A stretch of 64,000 nucleotides of DNA from UBA7330 sp965243485 (GTDB lineage Bacteria; Bacteroidota; Bacteroidia; Cytophagales; Cyclobacteriaceae): contig CBDEVP010000001.1 of NCBI GenBank assembly GCA_965243485.1, positions 3,224,001-3,288,000 on the forward strand, written 5' to 3'. The notes beneath the pieces are model-generated. The model saw nothing but the letters and a program-made list of their open reading frames with translations. It made no database searches and was not told the origin of the DNA. This document shows positions 42,573 through 52,001 of this stretch, piece after piece (within the stretch, counting starts at the first letter, position 1; each line of letters opens with the position of its first letter). A program made the translations under genes and the position numbers.

Positions 42573-43895
42573 ATGAGCAGGTGGTGGTTTTATATCAAAA
42601 AGGTCATCAAATTTTCCCTGCTTGGGATTGTGACTTTTATATTGATCTTCATCGTGCTAAAGATCTCACCGGCCTTATGGAATAGTTGGGTTGAATATCC
42701 GAAGCTGGAGAAGGAAAGGAACGCTTTATGGGAAAAGTACAAAGACCCGGAACAAGTCATTCCAATTCCTGTTTACAGGGGTGTGCTTCATGCCCATACT
42801 TTCTGGTCACATGATAGCCGTGGCACCTTGCCGGAGATCCTGGATGGAGCAACGCAGGCCAATCTTCAATTTATGTTCCTTTCAGATCATAAGAGGGATC
42901 AGTTGGACACTTTCCCCCGGGGATATCATGGGATTTATGATGGCCTTATCATTGAATCCGGTACCGAACACAGCTCGGGGTTGATGATCAGTCCCTTCGA
43001 TTCGGTAGTTGTAGACTGGAATAAACCAGAGGCTGAGATCATGCAAAATATTGCTGAAAAAGGAGGCTTGGTCACTTATGTCCATTCGGAGAAAGAACAT
43101 GACTGGGAAAGTTCACACTATCATGCCATGGAGATCTATAACATTCATACGGACGTGAAAGACGAGAATGGCCTGTTATCCATGGTCATCAATGGCACCT
43201 TTAACAGGGGTGAGCACATCCATTGGGCCTTCAGAGAAATGTTTGATGAACAAACCGCTATTCTAGCCAACTGGGATAGGCTGAATGAGGAAAGGAGGGT
43301 AGTGGGTATTGCTGGTGTGGATGCACACAACAATCAAAATTTCAGGGCCAGATATCTCGATGATGGAAAAATAGAATGGGTAGGGCCCAATGCCGACACC
43401 CTGGTTATTCGGGAGCCTATCTGGTTCGATAAATTGATGATGGATGAACCGGATAAATATGGATGGGCCTATAAATGGGAATTAGATCCGTATTTCAACT
43501 CTTATAACTTTTCCAACAATTATGTTTTCTGTGATACATTCACAAATACCAATATCCGGGATCACATTAAGAAGGGGCATGTCTTTGTCAGCTTCGAACA
43601 CCTGGCCAAAGGTGAGGGGTTCCAGTATTATGCATTGAATGACCAGGATACCCTAAGCGGGATCCTGGGGGATTCGTTGAGTCTTTCAATGGTCAAAAGT
43701 CTGGAGGCTATTTCCCCTTTCCCGGTGAAGTTTCAGTTGTTCAGAGATGGCAAGATCATCGATGAGTCCAATGAAACTTATCAATTTTCTTATCCGGTGA
43801 AGGGGGCTTCGGGCAATTACCGGCTGGTGGCAAGGGTAGAGATCAATGATGGATGGCTCCCCTGGATATACACCAATCCGATCTATATTTATTAG
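42573..43895 (+). CDS. Membrane-anchored PHP-domain metallohydrolase-like protein
   Basis: 440 residues from ATG 42573 (GTG 42570 immediately follows the preceding stop). One N-terminal transmembrane helix (about 10-30) anchors a periplasmic PHP-like domain: RGVLHAHTFWSHDSRG with H-x-H, FLSDHKRDQ, VTYVHSEKEHDW and GIAGVDAHNN match the scattered His/Asp metal ligands of PHP phosphoesterases. The C-terminal about 120 residues form a beta domain (FQLFRDGKIID). Predicted phosphoester hydrolase; substrate unknown, but together with the phosphatase upstream it suggests a phosphorylated glycan or lipid substrate. Confidence 0.78.
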   Translation: MSRWWFYIKKVIKFSLLGIVTFILIFIVLKISPALWNSWVEYPKLEKERNALWEKYKDPEQVIPIPVYRGVLHAHTFWSHDSRGTLPEILDGATQANLQFMFLSDHKRDQLDTFPRGYHGIYDGLIIESGTEHSSGLMISPFDSVVVDWNKPEAEIMQNIAEKGGLVTYVHSEKEHDWESSHYHAMEIYNIHTDVKDENGLLSMVINGTFNRGEHIHWAFREMFDEQTAILANWDRLNEERRVVGIAGVDAHNNQNFRARYLDDGKIEWVGPNADTLVIREPIWFDKLMMDEPDKYGWAYKWELDPYFNSYNFSNNYVFCDTFTNTNIRDHIKKGHVFVSFEHLAKGEGFQYYALNDQDTLSGILGDSLSLSMVKSLEAISPFPVKFQLFRDGKIIDESNETYQFSYPVKGASGNYRLVARVEINDGWLPWIYTNPIYIY

Positions 43896-43901
43896 GCACT
43901 C

Positions 43902-45674
43902 ATGAGATTTCTGAAAAAGACATTAAGGGTTTTACTCCTCATCATCCTGGTTCTGACTGTTTTAGGATATTTCTACATTGTATATCCTTTGTGGGGATAT
44001 CCTTTCAATGCTCAAAGACATAAGAATCTCCCATTGACACCTGCCTGGGCCCTGGAATGCTGGCTTTGGGAGGATGATGTAAATACCGGAGCGTTTGTGG
44101 ATGAGTTGTTGGCAGGTTACAGAGAACATGATATTCCCGTGCGTACCATTCTGATCGACAGTCCATGGAGTTATCGCTATAATGATTTTGATACGGATAC
44201 CACCATTTATCCCGATCATAAAAACTGGTTTTTAGGGCTTCAGGATCAGGGCTATCGAGTAGTGTTGTGGATGACTACGATGGTCAATAGTTACAATAAA
44301 GATCTGAAGCTTAAAGAAACGCCTGGGTGGTTCAATGAGGCCAAAGAAAACGGATATCTGGTGGCAGATGGAGAGGAAAACAAATGGTGGAAGGGTAGGG
44401 GAGGTTTCATTGACTACACAAACCCTGAAGCAATGGATTGGTGGCATGGCATGCAACAGGAAGTATTTGACCTGGGGATTGACGGGTGGAAACTCGATGG
44501 AACAGCCACCCTTTTTTGGAAAAATGTGGGACCTGTCCCTTTCTTCTATAAGCGAACTGCCGGAGGGCTGATGACCACCCGAACCTACATGGACCACTAC
44601 TATCGGGATGAATACCAGCACGGTCTCACACAAAATCCTGAGTTTGTGACCTTGTCACGATCGATGGACCGGGGCTTTCACCCTGAAGGTTTCGCTCCTT
44701 TCGACGCTTCCCCGGTCAACTGGGTAGGAGACCAGGAACATCAATGGGTAACCAGCGAGATGATTGAGGGAGAACCGGAGAAAGTAGACATTGCGCTGGA
44801 AGGAATCCAGGGATTTGAATCAGCGATCACAAGTATTCTGAACAGTGCTGAATTGGGATACAATATCATCGGGTCCGATATAGCCGGTTTTTCAGGAAGT
44901 ACCATTCCGCCAAGGCTTTATATCCGCTGGGCCCAGTTTTCAGCATTCAACGGACTTTTTTTGAATGGCGGACATGGAGAGAGACGCTTATGGATGAGGT
45001 CACCTGAAGAGCTGGAGATCATCCGTGAATATTCATGGTTGCATACAGAGTTGATCCCTTACATGTATCATTATGTGGTCACAGCCCATGAAGGTGGCAG
45101 GAGGCTGATGGAGCCCATCGATGGAAAATACCACTACATGTTCGGCGACAATTTACTGGTAGCTCCAATTTATAAAGATGAGCTGGTCAACAAGGTGAAG
45201 CTGCCTGAAGGGAAGTGGCGGTATTGGTTTGATGATAGTAAAATTATTGAGGGCCCTGCTGAATTTGAAAAGGAATTTCCTTTGGATGAGTATCCCGTAT
45301 TTATCAGAGAGGGGGCTATTATTCCGATGGATATCAAAAGGAGTTATACGGGCATTGGTGATTCTACCGATACCGGTCTTATGACCGTATTGGTCTATCC
45401 GGGTTTTGGATCCGCGGAATTTGAGGTATATCGCGAGAAAGAAGAAAGTACTGCTATCTCATATCAAAGATCAGATAATTTATTGGTGCTGGAAATCTCG
45501 GGAAAGAAAACACCACATGTGTTAAGAGTACTCCTGGATAGAAATCCAAACGGAATTGCCCTTGATGGAAAGCCTCTTATGGAGGGAAAGGACTTTATAT
45601 ATGATCAGGACCGCAATAAGTTAATCATCAAAACCACCGAATATGAAAAAGGTATGTACTCCATTCAGTTCTAG
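43902..45674 (+). CDS. GH31 family alpha-glycosidase, membrane-anchored
   Basis: 590 residues. A single N-terminal helix (about 8-28) anchors it. GH31 barrel motifs: ILIDSPWSYRYNDFDTD, RVVLWMTTMVNS, GIDGWKLDGTA with nucleophile D199, WVGDQEHQW with acid/base D277, and IIGSDIAGFSG. A beta-sandwich C-terminus begins about residue 440. It lacks the large N-terminal beta domain of most GH31 enzymes, being short for the family. GH31 members remove alpha-glucose, alpha-xylose, alpha-galactose or sulfoquinovose; which one cannot be told here. It overlaps the start of the next gene by up to 32 bp if that gene begins at 45643. Confidence 0.86.
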   Translation: MRFLKKTLRVLLLIILVLTVLGYFYIVYPLWGYPFNAQRHKNLPLTPAWALECWLWEDDVNTGAFVDELLAGYREHDIPVRTILIDSPWSYRYNDFDTDTTIYPDHKNWFLGLQDQGYRVVLWMTTMVNSYNKDLKLKETPGWFNEAKENGYLVADGEENKWWKGRGGFIDYTNPEAMDWWHGMQQEVFDLGIDGWKLDGTATLFWKNVGPVPFFYKRTAGGLMTTRTYMDHYYRDEYQHGLTQNPEFVTLSRSMDRGFHPEGFAPFDASPVNWVGDQEHQWVTSEMIEGEPEKVDIALEGIQGFESAITSILNSAELGYNIIGSDIAGFSGSTIPPRLYIRWAQFSAFNGLFLNGGHGERRLWMRSPEELEIIREYSWLHTELIPYMYHYVVTAHEGGRRLMEPIDGKYHYMFGDNLLVAPIYKDELVNKVKLPEGKWRYWFDDSKIIEGPAEFEKEFPLDEYPVFIREGAIIPMDIKRSYTGIGDSTDTGLMTVLVYPGFGSAEFEVYREKEESTAISYQRSDNLLVLEISGKKTPHVLRVLLDRNPNGIALDGKPLMEGKDFIYDQDRNKLIIKTTEYEKGMYSIQF

Positions 45675-47082
45675 TAAATATCTGTCAGGTCTACTTTGTC
45701 AAGTTTTGAAATCAGTTTTTGACCCAGCCCTAAAGGGTGTCAAATTGATTTATTCGGCTCTTACTTTAGGGTTTCAGAGTAAAGAGGGTGAATATAACAT
45801 AGCAAGATTGGTGACTTGTATTTTACTCATATGCTCCTATACTGGAACTGGCCAGACACTTATGGGAAATGCAAAATCTATGGTAGTCACTCCACCGCTT
45901 GAGATGAAATACACCCTTGGAGGTTATGGTGCTAGAATGAGTAAGCCTGCAGAAGGCATTCATGATGATATACAGGCGAAAGCATTGGTGATTAATAATG
46001 GTCATGAAAAGTTTGTAATCGTTACGATGGATATCGTCGGATTTCCTCCGAATGTGAGACCTATGATGGCTGACAGGCTTAAGGATAGTGGCTGGAAACC
46101 AGAAAATATTTTGTTGTTGCCAAGCCATTCGCATACAAGCCTGGAGATGCTGGCCATCAATGATAAGAACCAATTTGATATACCGGCGATAGGAATTTTT
46201 CAACCTGAACTCCTGGAATATGTGGTAGATCATCTGGTGCAACTGATCAGGCTGACAGATAAAGATCTGGTAGCATTGCAAGTAGGCACCGGCCAGATCT
46301 CACTTGAGGGGTTAAACAGAAATAGACGTGGAGATGAGGCAGTTGATAAGGAGTTGACTGTTACCCGGGTTGATGATCTTAAGGGAAATCCGGTAGCTGT
46401 ACTTGTTAACTGGACCGCCCATCCAACAATCATGGATGAGTATGATATGTGGGTGTCTGGTGGCTGGCCGGGCTATTTGCAGCGAGAACTGGAAGATTGG
46501 ATTGGAGAAGATGTAGTAGCCATGTACTACAATGGGGCTGAGGGCGACCAATCCGTTATTACAATTAAAGGGCGTAGCCACTATGAGAAGGCTGAATGCT
46601 ACGGACGGCTGATTGCTCAAAAAACCCTGGATGTTTATACAAATATTAAACCAGCCAGTAATACTTCTTTTGGCTTCGTGAGCAGGGAAATCAGATTACC
46701 AGATAAAATACCTCACCCTACCTTTATGCAAACCGGAGGAGCAGAGTACCAGCTTACCAAAGAAAATATTCAGGGCTTATTGAACCAGCTCTTTCCATCG
46801 GTGACATACCTTACAGCTATGCAGTTGGGAGAGCTGGTGATTGTGGGTGCGCCTGGTGAAATGATCGCAGAGCTGGGTATTGGAATCAAAAAAGAGTTGA
46901 AGAAGAATGGGATAAATTATCCTGTTATCGGCGGACTGGCGAATGAATGGATTAGTTATATCCTAACTGAGGATGAGTATAGTCAGGGTGGATATGAGAC
47001 CAGTGTGAGTTTTTATGGACCGGGTTTTGGGGAGTTGATTCAAAGAGAAATGATACAGACAGCAAAAGCAATTAAGCAATAG
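45643..47082 (+). CDS. Neutral/alkaline ceramidase-like protein, copy 2
   Basis: Up to 479 residues. The first about 60 residues from ATG 45643 look unlike a protein N-terminus and overlap the GH31 gene. A signal-like stretch (ARLVTCILLICSYTGTGQ) begins only at about residue 54, where no ATG exists, so the true start may be a TTG near 45800 or the 5' end may be altered. The domain begins at GNAKSMVVTPPLEMKYTLGGYGAR. Metal-site histidines: LLPSHSHTSLEM and LVNWTAHPTI. At the GDVSPN position it reads YYNGAEGDQSVI, retaining a G-D-x-S. It stops two bases before the GH92 start region, so the two are coupled. Confidence 0.78.
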   Translation: MKKVCTPFSSSKYLSGLLCQVLKSVFDPALKGVKLIYSALTLGFQSKEGEYNIARLVTCILLICSYTGTGQTLMGNAKSMVVTPPLEMKYTLGGYGARMSKPAEGIHDDIQAKALVINNGHEKFVIVTMDIVGFPPNVRPMMADRLKDSGWKPENILLLPSHSHTSLEMLAINDKNQFDIPAIGIFQPELLEYVVDHLVQLIRLTDKDLVALQVGTGQISLEGLNRNRRGDEAVDKELTVTRVDDLKGNPVAVLVNWTAHPTIMDEYDMWVSGGWPGYLQRELEDWIGEDVVAMYYNGAEGDQSVITIKGRSHYEKAECYGRLIAQKTLDVYTNIKPASNTSFGFVSREIRLPDKIPHPTFMQTGGAEYQLTKENIQGLLNQLFPSVTYLTAMQLGELVIVGAPGEMIAELGIGIKKELKKNGINYPVIGGLANEWISYILTEDEYSQGGYETSVSFYGPGFGELIQREMIQTAKAIKQ

Positions 47083-49401
47083 ATGATCAGATTCTTAAAA
47101 TGGTTTTTTGGGGTTTTGGGCTCCATTGTATTAATCATCTTTCTGATCATTGCGGGTTTGTGGTGGAAATATCGAAGCTTTGTCGACACGCCAACCAAAG
47201 AGATTCCCTCTATTGTAAAGTCTCAATATCCTACTGCCTCAAAGGTCAACCCTTTCATCGGGACAGGTGGAGTACCCTGGACCTGTGCCTATAACTTCCC
47301 GGGAGTTTCGATGCCTTTTGGTGTGATGAGGCTTGGGCCGGAAACATCTTCCGAACTTAACGAACAAACCGCCTTAAATACCTCCGGATATTTTTATGGA
47401 GACAATAAGATTATTGGGTTTTCACATACCAGGTTACTGGGGACCGGAGCTACGGACGGAGGGCATTTTCTCGTTCAGCCAATTCGGAATACAATGGAAT
47501 ATACAGGTACCTCTAAGATTCTGCATAAACATAAACATGATAATGAGCTAGCCTATCCGGGTTTATACAGTCTTGATCTTCCGGGTGAGAACATCCAAAT
47601 TGAGCTCACAGCTACCGAGCGGGTTGGTTTTCATCGATATCATTTTTCTGATTCAGAAAGCCCGGGATTGCTATTTGATGTCACACATGCGCTGGGAGAT
47701 AAGCCTGGTGAGGATGGATACCTGAGAATGATTGATGAAAGAAGAATAGAAGGTCATACCAGGACCTTTGGAAGTTTTGCGGGCAGATACGGAGGCATCA
47801 AGGTCTTTTTTGCTGCTCAGTTTTCTAAACCTATTCAAATCAATAAGACATGGGCGGATCAAATTGAGGTTTTTGGAATGGATTCAATTAAGGGGGATAA
47901 GATTAAAACCTTATTCACCTTTGTCGATCAGAATATTGAATTGCAGGTAGCCATCTCCCATGTAAGTATCGAAAATGCCTGGGAAAATCTTAAGGCTGAA
48001 GTCGGGGAAAAGACTTTTGAGGAGGTAAAGGATGAAGCAACGAAGAGATGGGAGGAAAAGCTTTCCGTGATAAACATTTCCGGCGGGACAGACGATCAGC
48101 AAACCATTTTTTATACTGCGCTTTACCGGTCATTCCAGATGCCTACCATTTTCAATGATGTCAACGGTCAATACATGGGTTTTGACAAGCAGGTACATCA
48201 GGCGGACAGCTTTCAATACTTCACGGATATGTCCATCTGGGATACATTCAGGACGGTGCATCCTCTTTACAACCTGGTAGCCAGGAAAGATCAGCGAGAC
48301 ATGATCATTTCGCTGACGAACATGGCGAAGCAAGGAGGTTGGTTACCCCGATGGCCCTCCGGGTATGGATACACCAATTCGATGTTGGGTACTGCTTCTG
48401 ACATTGTAATTTCTGAAGCTTATCAAAAAGGCATCAGGGGTTTTGATGTTGATTTTGCATACCAGAATATGAAAGAGATAGCACTGAAACCAATGCCAAA
48501 GGGTTCTTCATTCTCCGGAAGAGAGGGTAATGAGAGCTGTAGACTTTATGGATATTGTCCGGCAGACTCGATGGATGAAGCGGTCTCCAGAACCCTGGAA
48601 TTTGCCTGGTCAGACTATTCCATTTCGCTGCTGGCTAAAGAATTAGGAAAAGATGAAGATGCGAATCTTTTTCGGCAATTGGCAATGAACTACAGGCAGA
48701 CCTGGAATTCGGAAACACAATTTTTCCAGCCCAGGAAGGCAGACGGACAATTTGACGAACAATTCAAGCCTCTTTTACTGACCTATGTAGACGGCGATGA
48801 AACCTATACCAATGACTATGTGGAGGGGAGTGCGATGCAGTGGAGGTGGGCACCTTTTTTTGATGGAATAGGATTGATTGCTCTCTTTAGTTCTTCCGAT
48901 TATTTCATAGATGAGCTCAATATCTTTTTCGAAGAATCTGATGAAAAGATTGGTCATTGGTACCCCGGTTCTTATTACTGGCATGGAAATGAGCCAGACA
49001 TCCATGCAGCTTATCTCTTCAACATGGCTGATCGGCCGGATCTAACACAAAAATGGGTTCGGTGGGTCCTTGAAAATAAATACAAAAACAGGTACGATGG
49101 GCTGGATGGCAACGATGACGGAGGCACACTTTCCGCCTGGTACGTATTTAGTGCATTGGGTTTTTACCCGGTAGCAGGTACGAAGATCTATCAGTTGGGT
49201 GCTCCTCTTTTTGAAAAAGCTGTGGTCAATAGTGAAAAAAATAAGCTCGAGATCATCGCTGAAAATTACTCGCCTGATCATATTTATGTAAGCGACATTC
49301 AGTTGAATGGTCTATCATTGGATAAGACATGGATCAGTCATGAAGAGCTGGCAGGAGGAGGTAAGCTGGTTTTTAAAATGAGTAATAATCCCATTAAATA
49401 A
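47083..49401 (+). CDS. GH92 alpha-mannosidase, membrane-anchored
   Basis: 772 residues, standard for GH92. An N-terminal transmembrane helix (about 8-28) replaces the usual cleavable signal. Family motifs: NPFIGTGG near the N-terminus, FSHTRLLGTGATDGG, SIWDTFRTVHPLY, GWLPRWPSGYG, YWHGNEPDIHAAYLFN with the catalytic acid candidate E637, and GLDGNDDGGTLSAWYVF with the base candidates D678/D679. GH92 enzymes are calcium-dependent inverting exo-alpha-mannosidases acting on N-glycans, mannans or mannose-1-phosphate linkages. It starts directly after the ceramidase-like stop (TAG-ATG), so it belongs to the same transcript. Confidence 0.93.
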   Translation: MIRFLKWFFGVLGSIVLIIFLIIAGLWWKYRSFVDTPTKEIPSIVKSQYPTASKVNPFIGTGGVPWTCAYNFPGVSMPFGVMRLGPETSSELNEQTALNTSGYFYGDNKIIGFSHTRLLGTGATDGGHFLVQPIRNTMEYTGTSKILHKHKHDNELAYPGLYSLDLPGENIQIELTATERVGFHRYHFSDSESPGLLFDVTHALGDKPGEDGYLRMIDERRIEGHTRTFGSFAGRYGGIKVFFAAQFSKPIQINKTWADQIEVFGMDSIKGDKIKTLFTFVDQNIELQVAISHVSIENAWENLKAEVGEKTFEEVKDEATKRWEEKLSVINISGGTDDQQTIFYTALYRSFQMPTIFNDVNGQYMGFDKQVHQADSFQYFTDMSIWDTFRTVHPLYNLVARKDQRDMIISLTNMAKQGGWLPRWPSGYGYTNSMLGTASDIVISEAYQKGIRGFDVDFAYQNMKEIALKPMPKGSSFSGREGNESCRLYGYCPADSMDEAVSRTLEFAWSDYSISLLAKELGKDEDANLFRQLAMNYRQTWNSETQFFQPRKADGQFDEQFKPLLLTYVDGDETYTNDYVEGSAMQWRWAPFFDGIGLIALFSSSDYFIDELNIFFEESDEKIGHWYPGSYYWHGNEPDIHAAYLFNMADRPDLTQKWVRWVLENKYKNRYDGLDGNDDGGTLSAWYVFSALGFYPVAGTKIYQLGAPLFEKAVVNSEKNKLEIIAENYSPDHIYVSDIQLNGLSLDKTWISHEELAGGGKLVFKMSNNPIK

Positions 49402-49402
49402 T

Positions 49403-50362
49403 ATGAAGAGATCAATTGTAGTCTTAATGATATTAGCACTTTGTGCATGCAACTCTCAATCAGTAGATCAGGACCGACCCCTGAAGCCTCCAAAAGGATA
49501 TATGAATGAGACGTTCATGAAAATATCCTACAGTCTTGGCTGGCTGGACCTTATTGACACAGAACCTGCCATCCCGGATGAAATAGAAGTCTTTAGAAAC
49601 ATTACCTTCAAGGAGACCAATTCCACGAAACTTCAGTTGGATATCTATAAGAAGAAAGGCTTACCTGAAGGAAGTCCTGCCATCATTTTCATACACGGCG
49701 GTGCATGGAGATCCGGAGATAGAGGTGATTACCTGCCATACCTGTTGGATTATGCTAAAAAAGGATATGTGACCATTACGATTTCTTACCGCCTGGTGAA
49801 GCAGGCCAAATTTCCAGCAGCGGCTCAGGATGTCAATTGTGGGATCAACTGGGTTTTTCAGCATGCGGAAGAATATGGAATTAATCCCGAAAGAATAGCT
49901 CTTTTAGGTGGATCAGCGGGTGGTCACCTGGCGATGTTGATTGGGTATAGCAGGAAAGAAGGTCTATTCAATGAAGATTGTGAAATGGAAAATTCCGGCG
50001 ATATCAAAGCCATCGTTAATTTTTATGGCCCTGTGGATCTGACCACTCCTTATGCCATCAGCACTTACCAGGTTAAGGATTTCCTCAATACAACTTATGA
50101 GGAAAATCCTGAGATATTTAAAGCGGCTTCACCCGGCACTTACATTTCATCAGATGACCCTCCGACGATCACATTTCAGGGTACGATTGATGCATTGGTG
50201 CCTTACAGTCAGGCGGATTCATTGGATGTTTGGCTTCAAAGGGCCGGAGTACCCCATGATTATCACCTGTTAAAGGGATGGCCGCATTCGATGGACGTGG
50301 CCAAAGAGGTAAATGAATACTGCCAGTTTTATATTGACAGGTTTTTGGAGGAGCATCTTTAG
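49403..50362 (+). CDS. Alpha/beta hydrolase fold-3/BD-FAE-type esterase lipoprotein
   Basis: 319 residues; lipobox L-C-A-C near residue 15. HGGAWRSGDRG (the HGGxW oxyanion motif), LLGGSAGGHLAML nucleophile elbow, FQGTIDALVPYSQA acid region and GWPHSMD histidine give a full triad of the carboxylesterase/bacterial feruloyl-esterase-like group. Last gene of the cluster, starting at the end of the GH92 gene and followed by a strong bidirectional hairpin. Confidence 0.88.
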   Translation: MKRSIVVLMILALCACNSQSVDQDRPLKPPKGYMNETFMKISYSLGWLDLIDTEPAIPDEIEVFRNITFKETNSTKLQLDIYKKKGLPEGSPAIIFIHGGAWRSGDRGDYLPYLLDYAKKGYVTITISYRLVKQAKFPAAAQDVNCGINWVFQHAEEYGINPERIALLGGSAGGHLAMLIGYSRKEGLFNEDCEMENSGDIKAIVNFYGPVDLTTPYAISTYQVKDFLNTTYEENPEIFKAASPGTYISSDDPPTITFQGTIDALVPYSQADSLDVWLQRAGVPHDYHLLKGWPHSMDVAKEVNEYCQFYIDRFLEEHL

Positions 50363-50377
50363 AGTCTCCCTAATATT

Positions 50378-50414
50378 ACAAAAGTCTCTTTCTAGAAGCA
50401 CAAGAGACTTTTGT
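50378..50414. terminator. Bidirectional rho-independent terminator between convergent genes
   Basis: Perfect 12-bp stem ACAAAAGTCTCT / AGAGACTTTTGT with a 13-base loop, between the esterase (plus, stop 50362) and the third ceramidase-like gene (minus, stop 50444). The A/T-rich ends of the stem serve both directions. Confidence 0.8.
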
Positions 50415-50443
50415 AGTCTCTGCGGGAAGAAATTTTTGTGGTC

Positions 50444-51841
50444 TTAAGGGCGAGACGATACCTCCTCAATCATCTCCCCAAGCATATAATTGATATATGG
50501 GTTATAGCCGGGGCCAAACCAGTTCATGATCCGGGATTCATATTCATTGAGGTGGTAATATTTGCAGGGAATGATATAACCGGTATAAGCACCATTGAAG
50601 CTGGTGACAAGGGCACGGAATCCCTTTTTATGCATCGCATTTTTGTACACAAGTGCTGTTTCTCCGCTGAAGTCGCTGGGGGTGGTTGATAAGATCAAAT
50701 CATCCAACCTGATAGATTGCAAATAGACATCGCCCACGTCGGGAAAGAACTTCTTAGCCAGCCAGGTATTTAATCTTAGCCCATCTGAAATGCGGATTTG
50801 AAAATAGGGCAGCTCTACCTCTAGGGTAATTGAATTGATAGAAATAGTGTCTTTAAGTTCAATGGTTCCGGCATATTGTATTACACTGTCAGCCAGGGCT
50901 TCGCCAATATATCTGGACTTTTCAAATTGTTCTCCTTCACTGACATAGGTATGGCTTCCCACACTTCCTGCAAAAAATCCTGCCATATCAAAGCCATTGG
51001 CTTCCAGCTTTCGCTGCCAGTAACCCGGAAAATCGCCGCTGGTTTCCAGGTTCCAGTCACCGAGTGATGTTGCATGTGCGTTGAAAGAGCCCAGAATTGC
51101 TTTTCGGCCGGAGTCCTGTTCGGCCCTGATCAGGATGAAATCATCGTCTACAGCTCCGTCTTCACCTACCAAACGGTTCCTGACAAATCCGGGAGCATGA
51201 AAGTTCCCGCTTCCGATCTTTCCCGGTTTAAGGTCTTCAATTGCTTCTACGATACTATTAGCGACCTGACTGGCCAGCCATTCAACGACTACGGGATTAA
51301 AAGGGCCATTGAACGATTCGCCGACCACACCACCTGACCAGGCGCCTACACTGGAGTGTGTATGCGTGGCCGAGTAGAAGATACTGTTTCGGTCCAGTCC
51401 GGTTGTGGCTTTCACCAGCTCATCAGATCTTTTGCTTACGTCAGGGGGCATGATCAGCAGATCTGAGGCGACCAGGACAAAGGTTTTATTATTAACTCTG
51501 ATGGCTGTGGTCTTGATAAGCAAACTATCATGAATACCTGTGGCCGGTGCACCTCGTCTGCCACCATATCCCGAGAGAGGTAGTGAAACGAATTCTCCGG
51601 TTGTCGGGTCGTCTTGATCTCCGTTCAGGATAGGGGTGATGCTTTGCCTGCCAAATCCTACAAAGACTTTTCCACTTTCGGGTGTTATCAGTTGGGTCAG
51701 ACTGTCAAGTCTGTTTTTGGTTGACTGGTAATAGGCTGTCTCAAAGTAGGGTGTATAATCTACACCCCGGATGGCCCAAAAAAGGAATAAGACAATGACT
51801 ATTAAAATTCCAAAAAGGATCTTAAAAATGGATCGGATCAT
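50444..51841 (-). CDS. Neutral/alkaline ceramidase-like protein, copy 3, membrane-anchored
   Basis: 465 residues with an N-terminal transmembrane helix (about 7-25) and no cleavage site. Family features: VGFGRQSITPILNG, LPLSGYGGRRG, metal-site histidines YSATHTHSSVGAW and SFNAHATSLGD, NWFGPGYNPYINYML near the end. At the GDVSPN serine loop it reads FAGSVGSHTYVSEG, so the serine nucleophile position is not conserved. It converges on the ceramidase/GH92 cluster and lies downstream of the SusD gene on its own strand, separated by a hairpin. Confidence 0.8.
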   Translation of the reverse strand: MIRSIFKILFGILIVIVLFLFWAIRGVDYTPYFETAYYQSTKNRLDSLTQLITPESGKVFVGFGRQSITPILNGDQDDPTTGEFVSLPLSGYGGRRGAPATGIHDSLLIKTTAIRVNNKTFVLVASDLLIMPPDVSKRSDELVKATTGLDRNSIFYSATHTHSSVGAWSGGVVGESFNGPFNPVVVEWLASQVANSIVEAIEDLKPGKIGSGNFHAPGFVRNRLVGEDGAVDDDFILIRAEQDSGRKAILGSFNAHATSLGDWNLETSGDFPGYWQRKLEANGFDMAGFFAGSVGSHTYVSEGEQFEKSRYIGEALADSVIQYAGTIELKDTISINSITLEVELPYFQIRISDGLRLNTWLAKKFFPDVGDVYLQSIRLDDLILSTTPSDFSGETALVYKNAMHKKGFRALVTSFNGAYTGYIIPCKYYHLNEYESRIMNWFGPGYNPYINYMLGEMIEEVSSRP

Positions 51842-51904
51842 TGGTAAGTGTAAGAGATCAACAAGGTCTCAGTAAGTTCAATTTTTTTTGGAGGCAAGAA
51901 AGGA

Positions 51905-51951
51905 AGAATCTTGTGTCCTGCAACAGATCGTCACAGGAAACACAAGATTCT
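51905..51951 (-). terminator. Hairpin after the first SusD gene
   Basis: AGAATCTTGTGT / ACACAAGATTCT, a perfect 12-bp stem with a partly paired loop (CCTG...CAGG), 50 bp after the minus-strand SusD stop. A long T-tract is absent directly after the stem, so it may also act as a transcript-stabilising structure. Confidence 0.6.
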
Positions 51952-52001
51952 GAAATAATTCAAGCGGCGCTACATGCCATTCGGTAAGGTCTCAATTTCA
52001 A

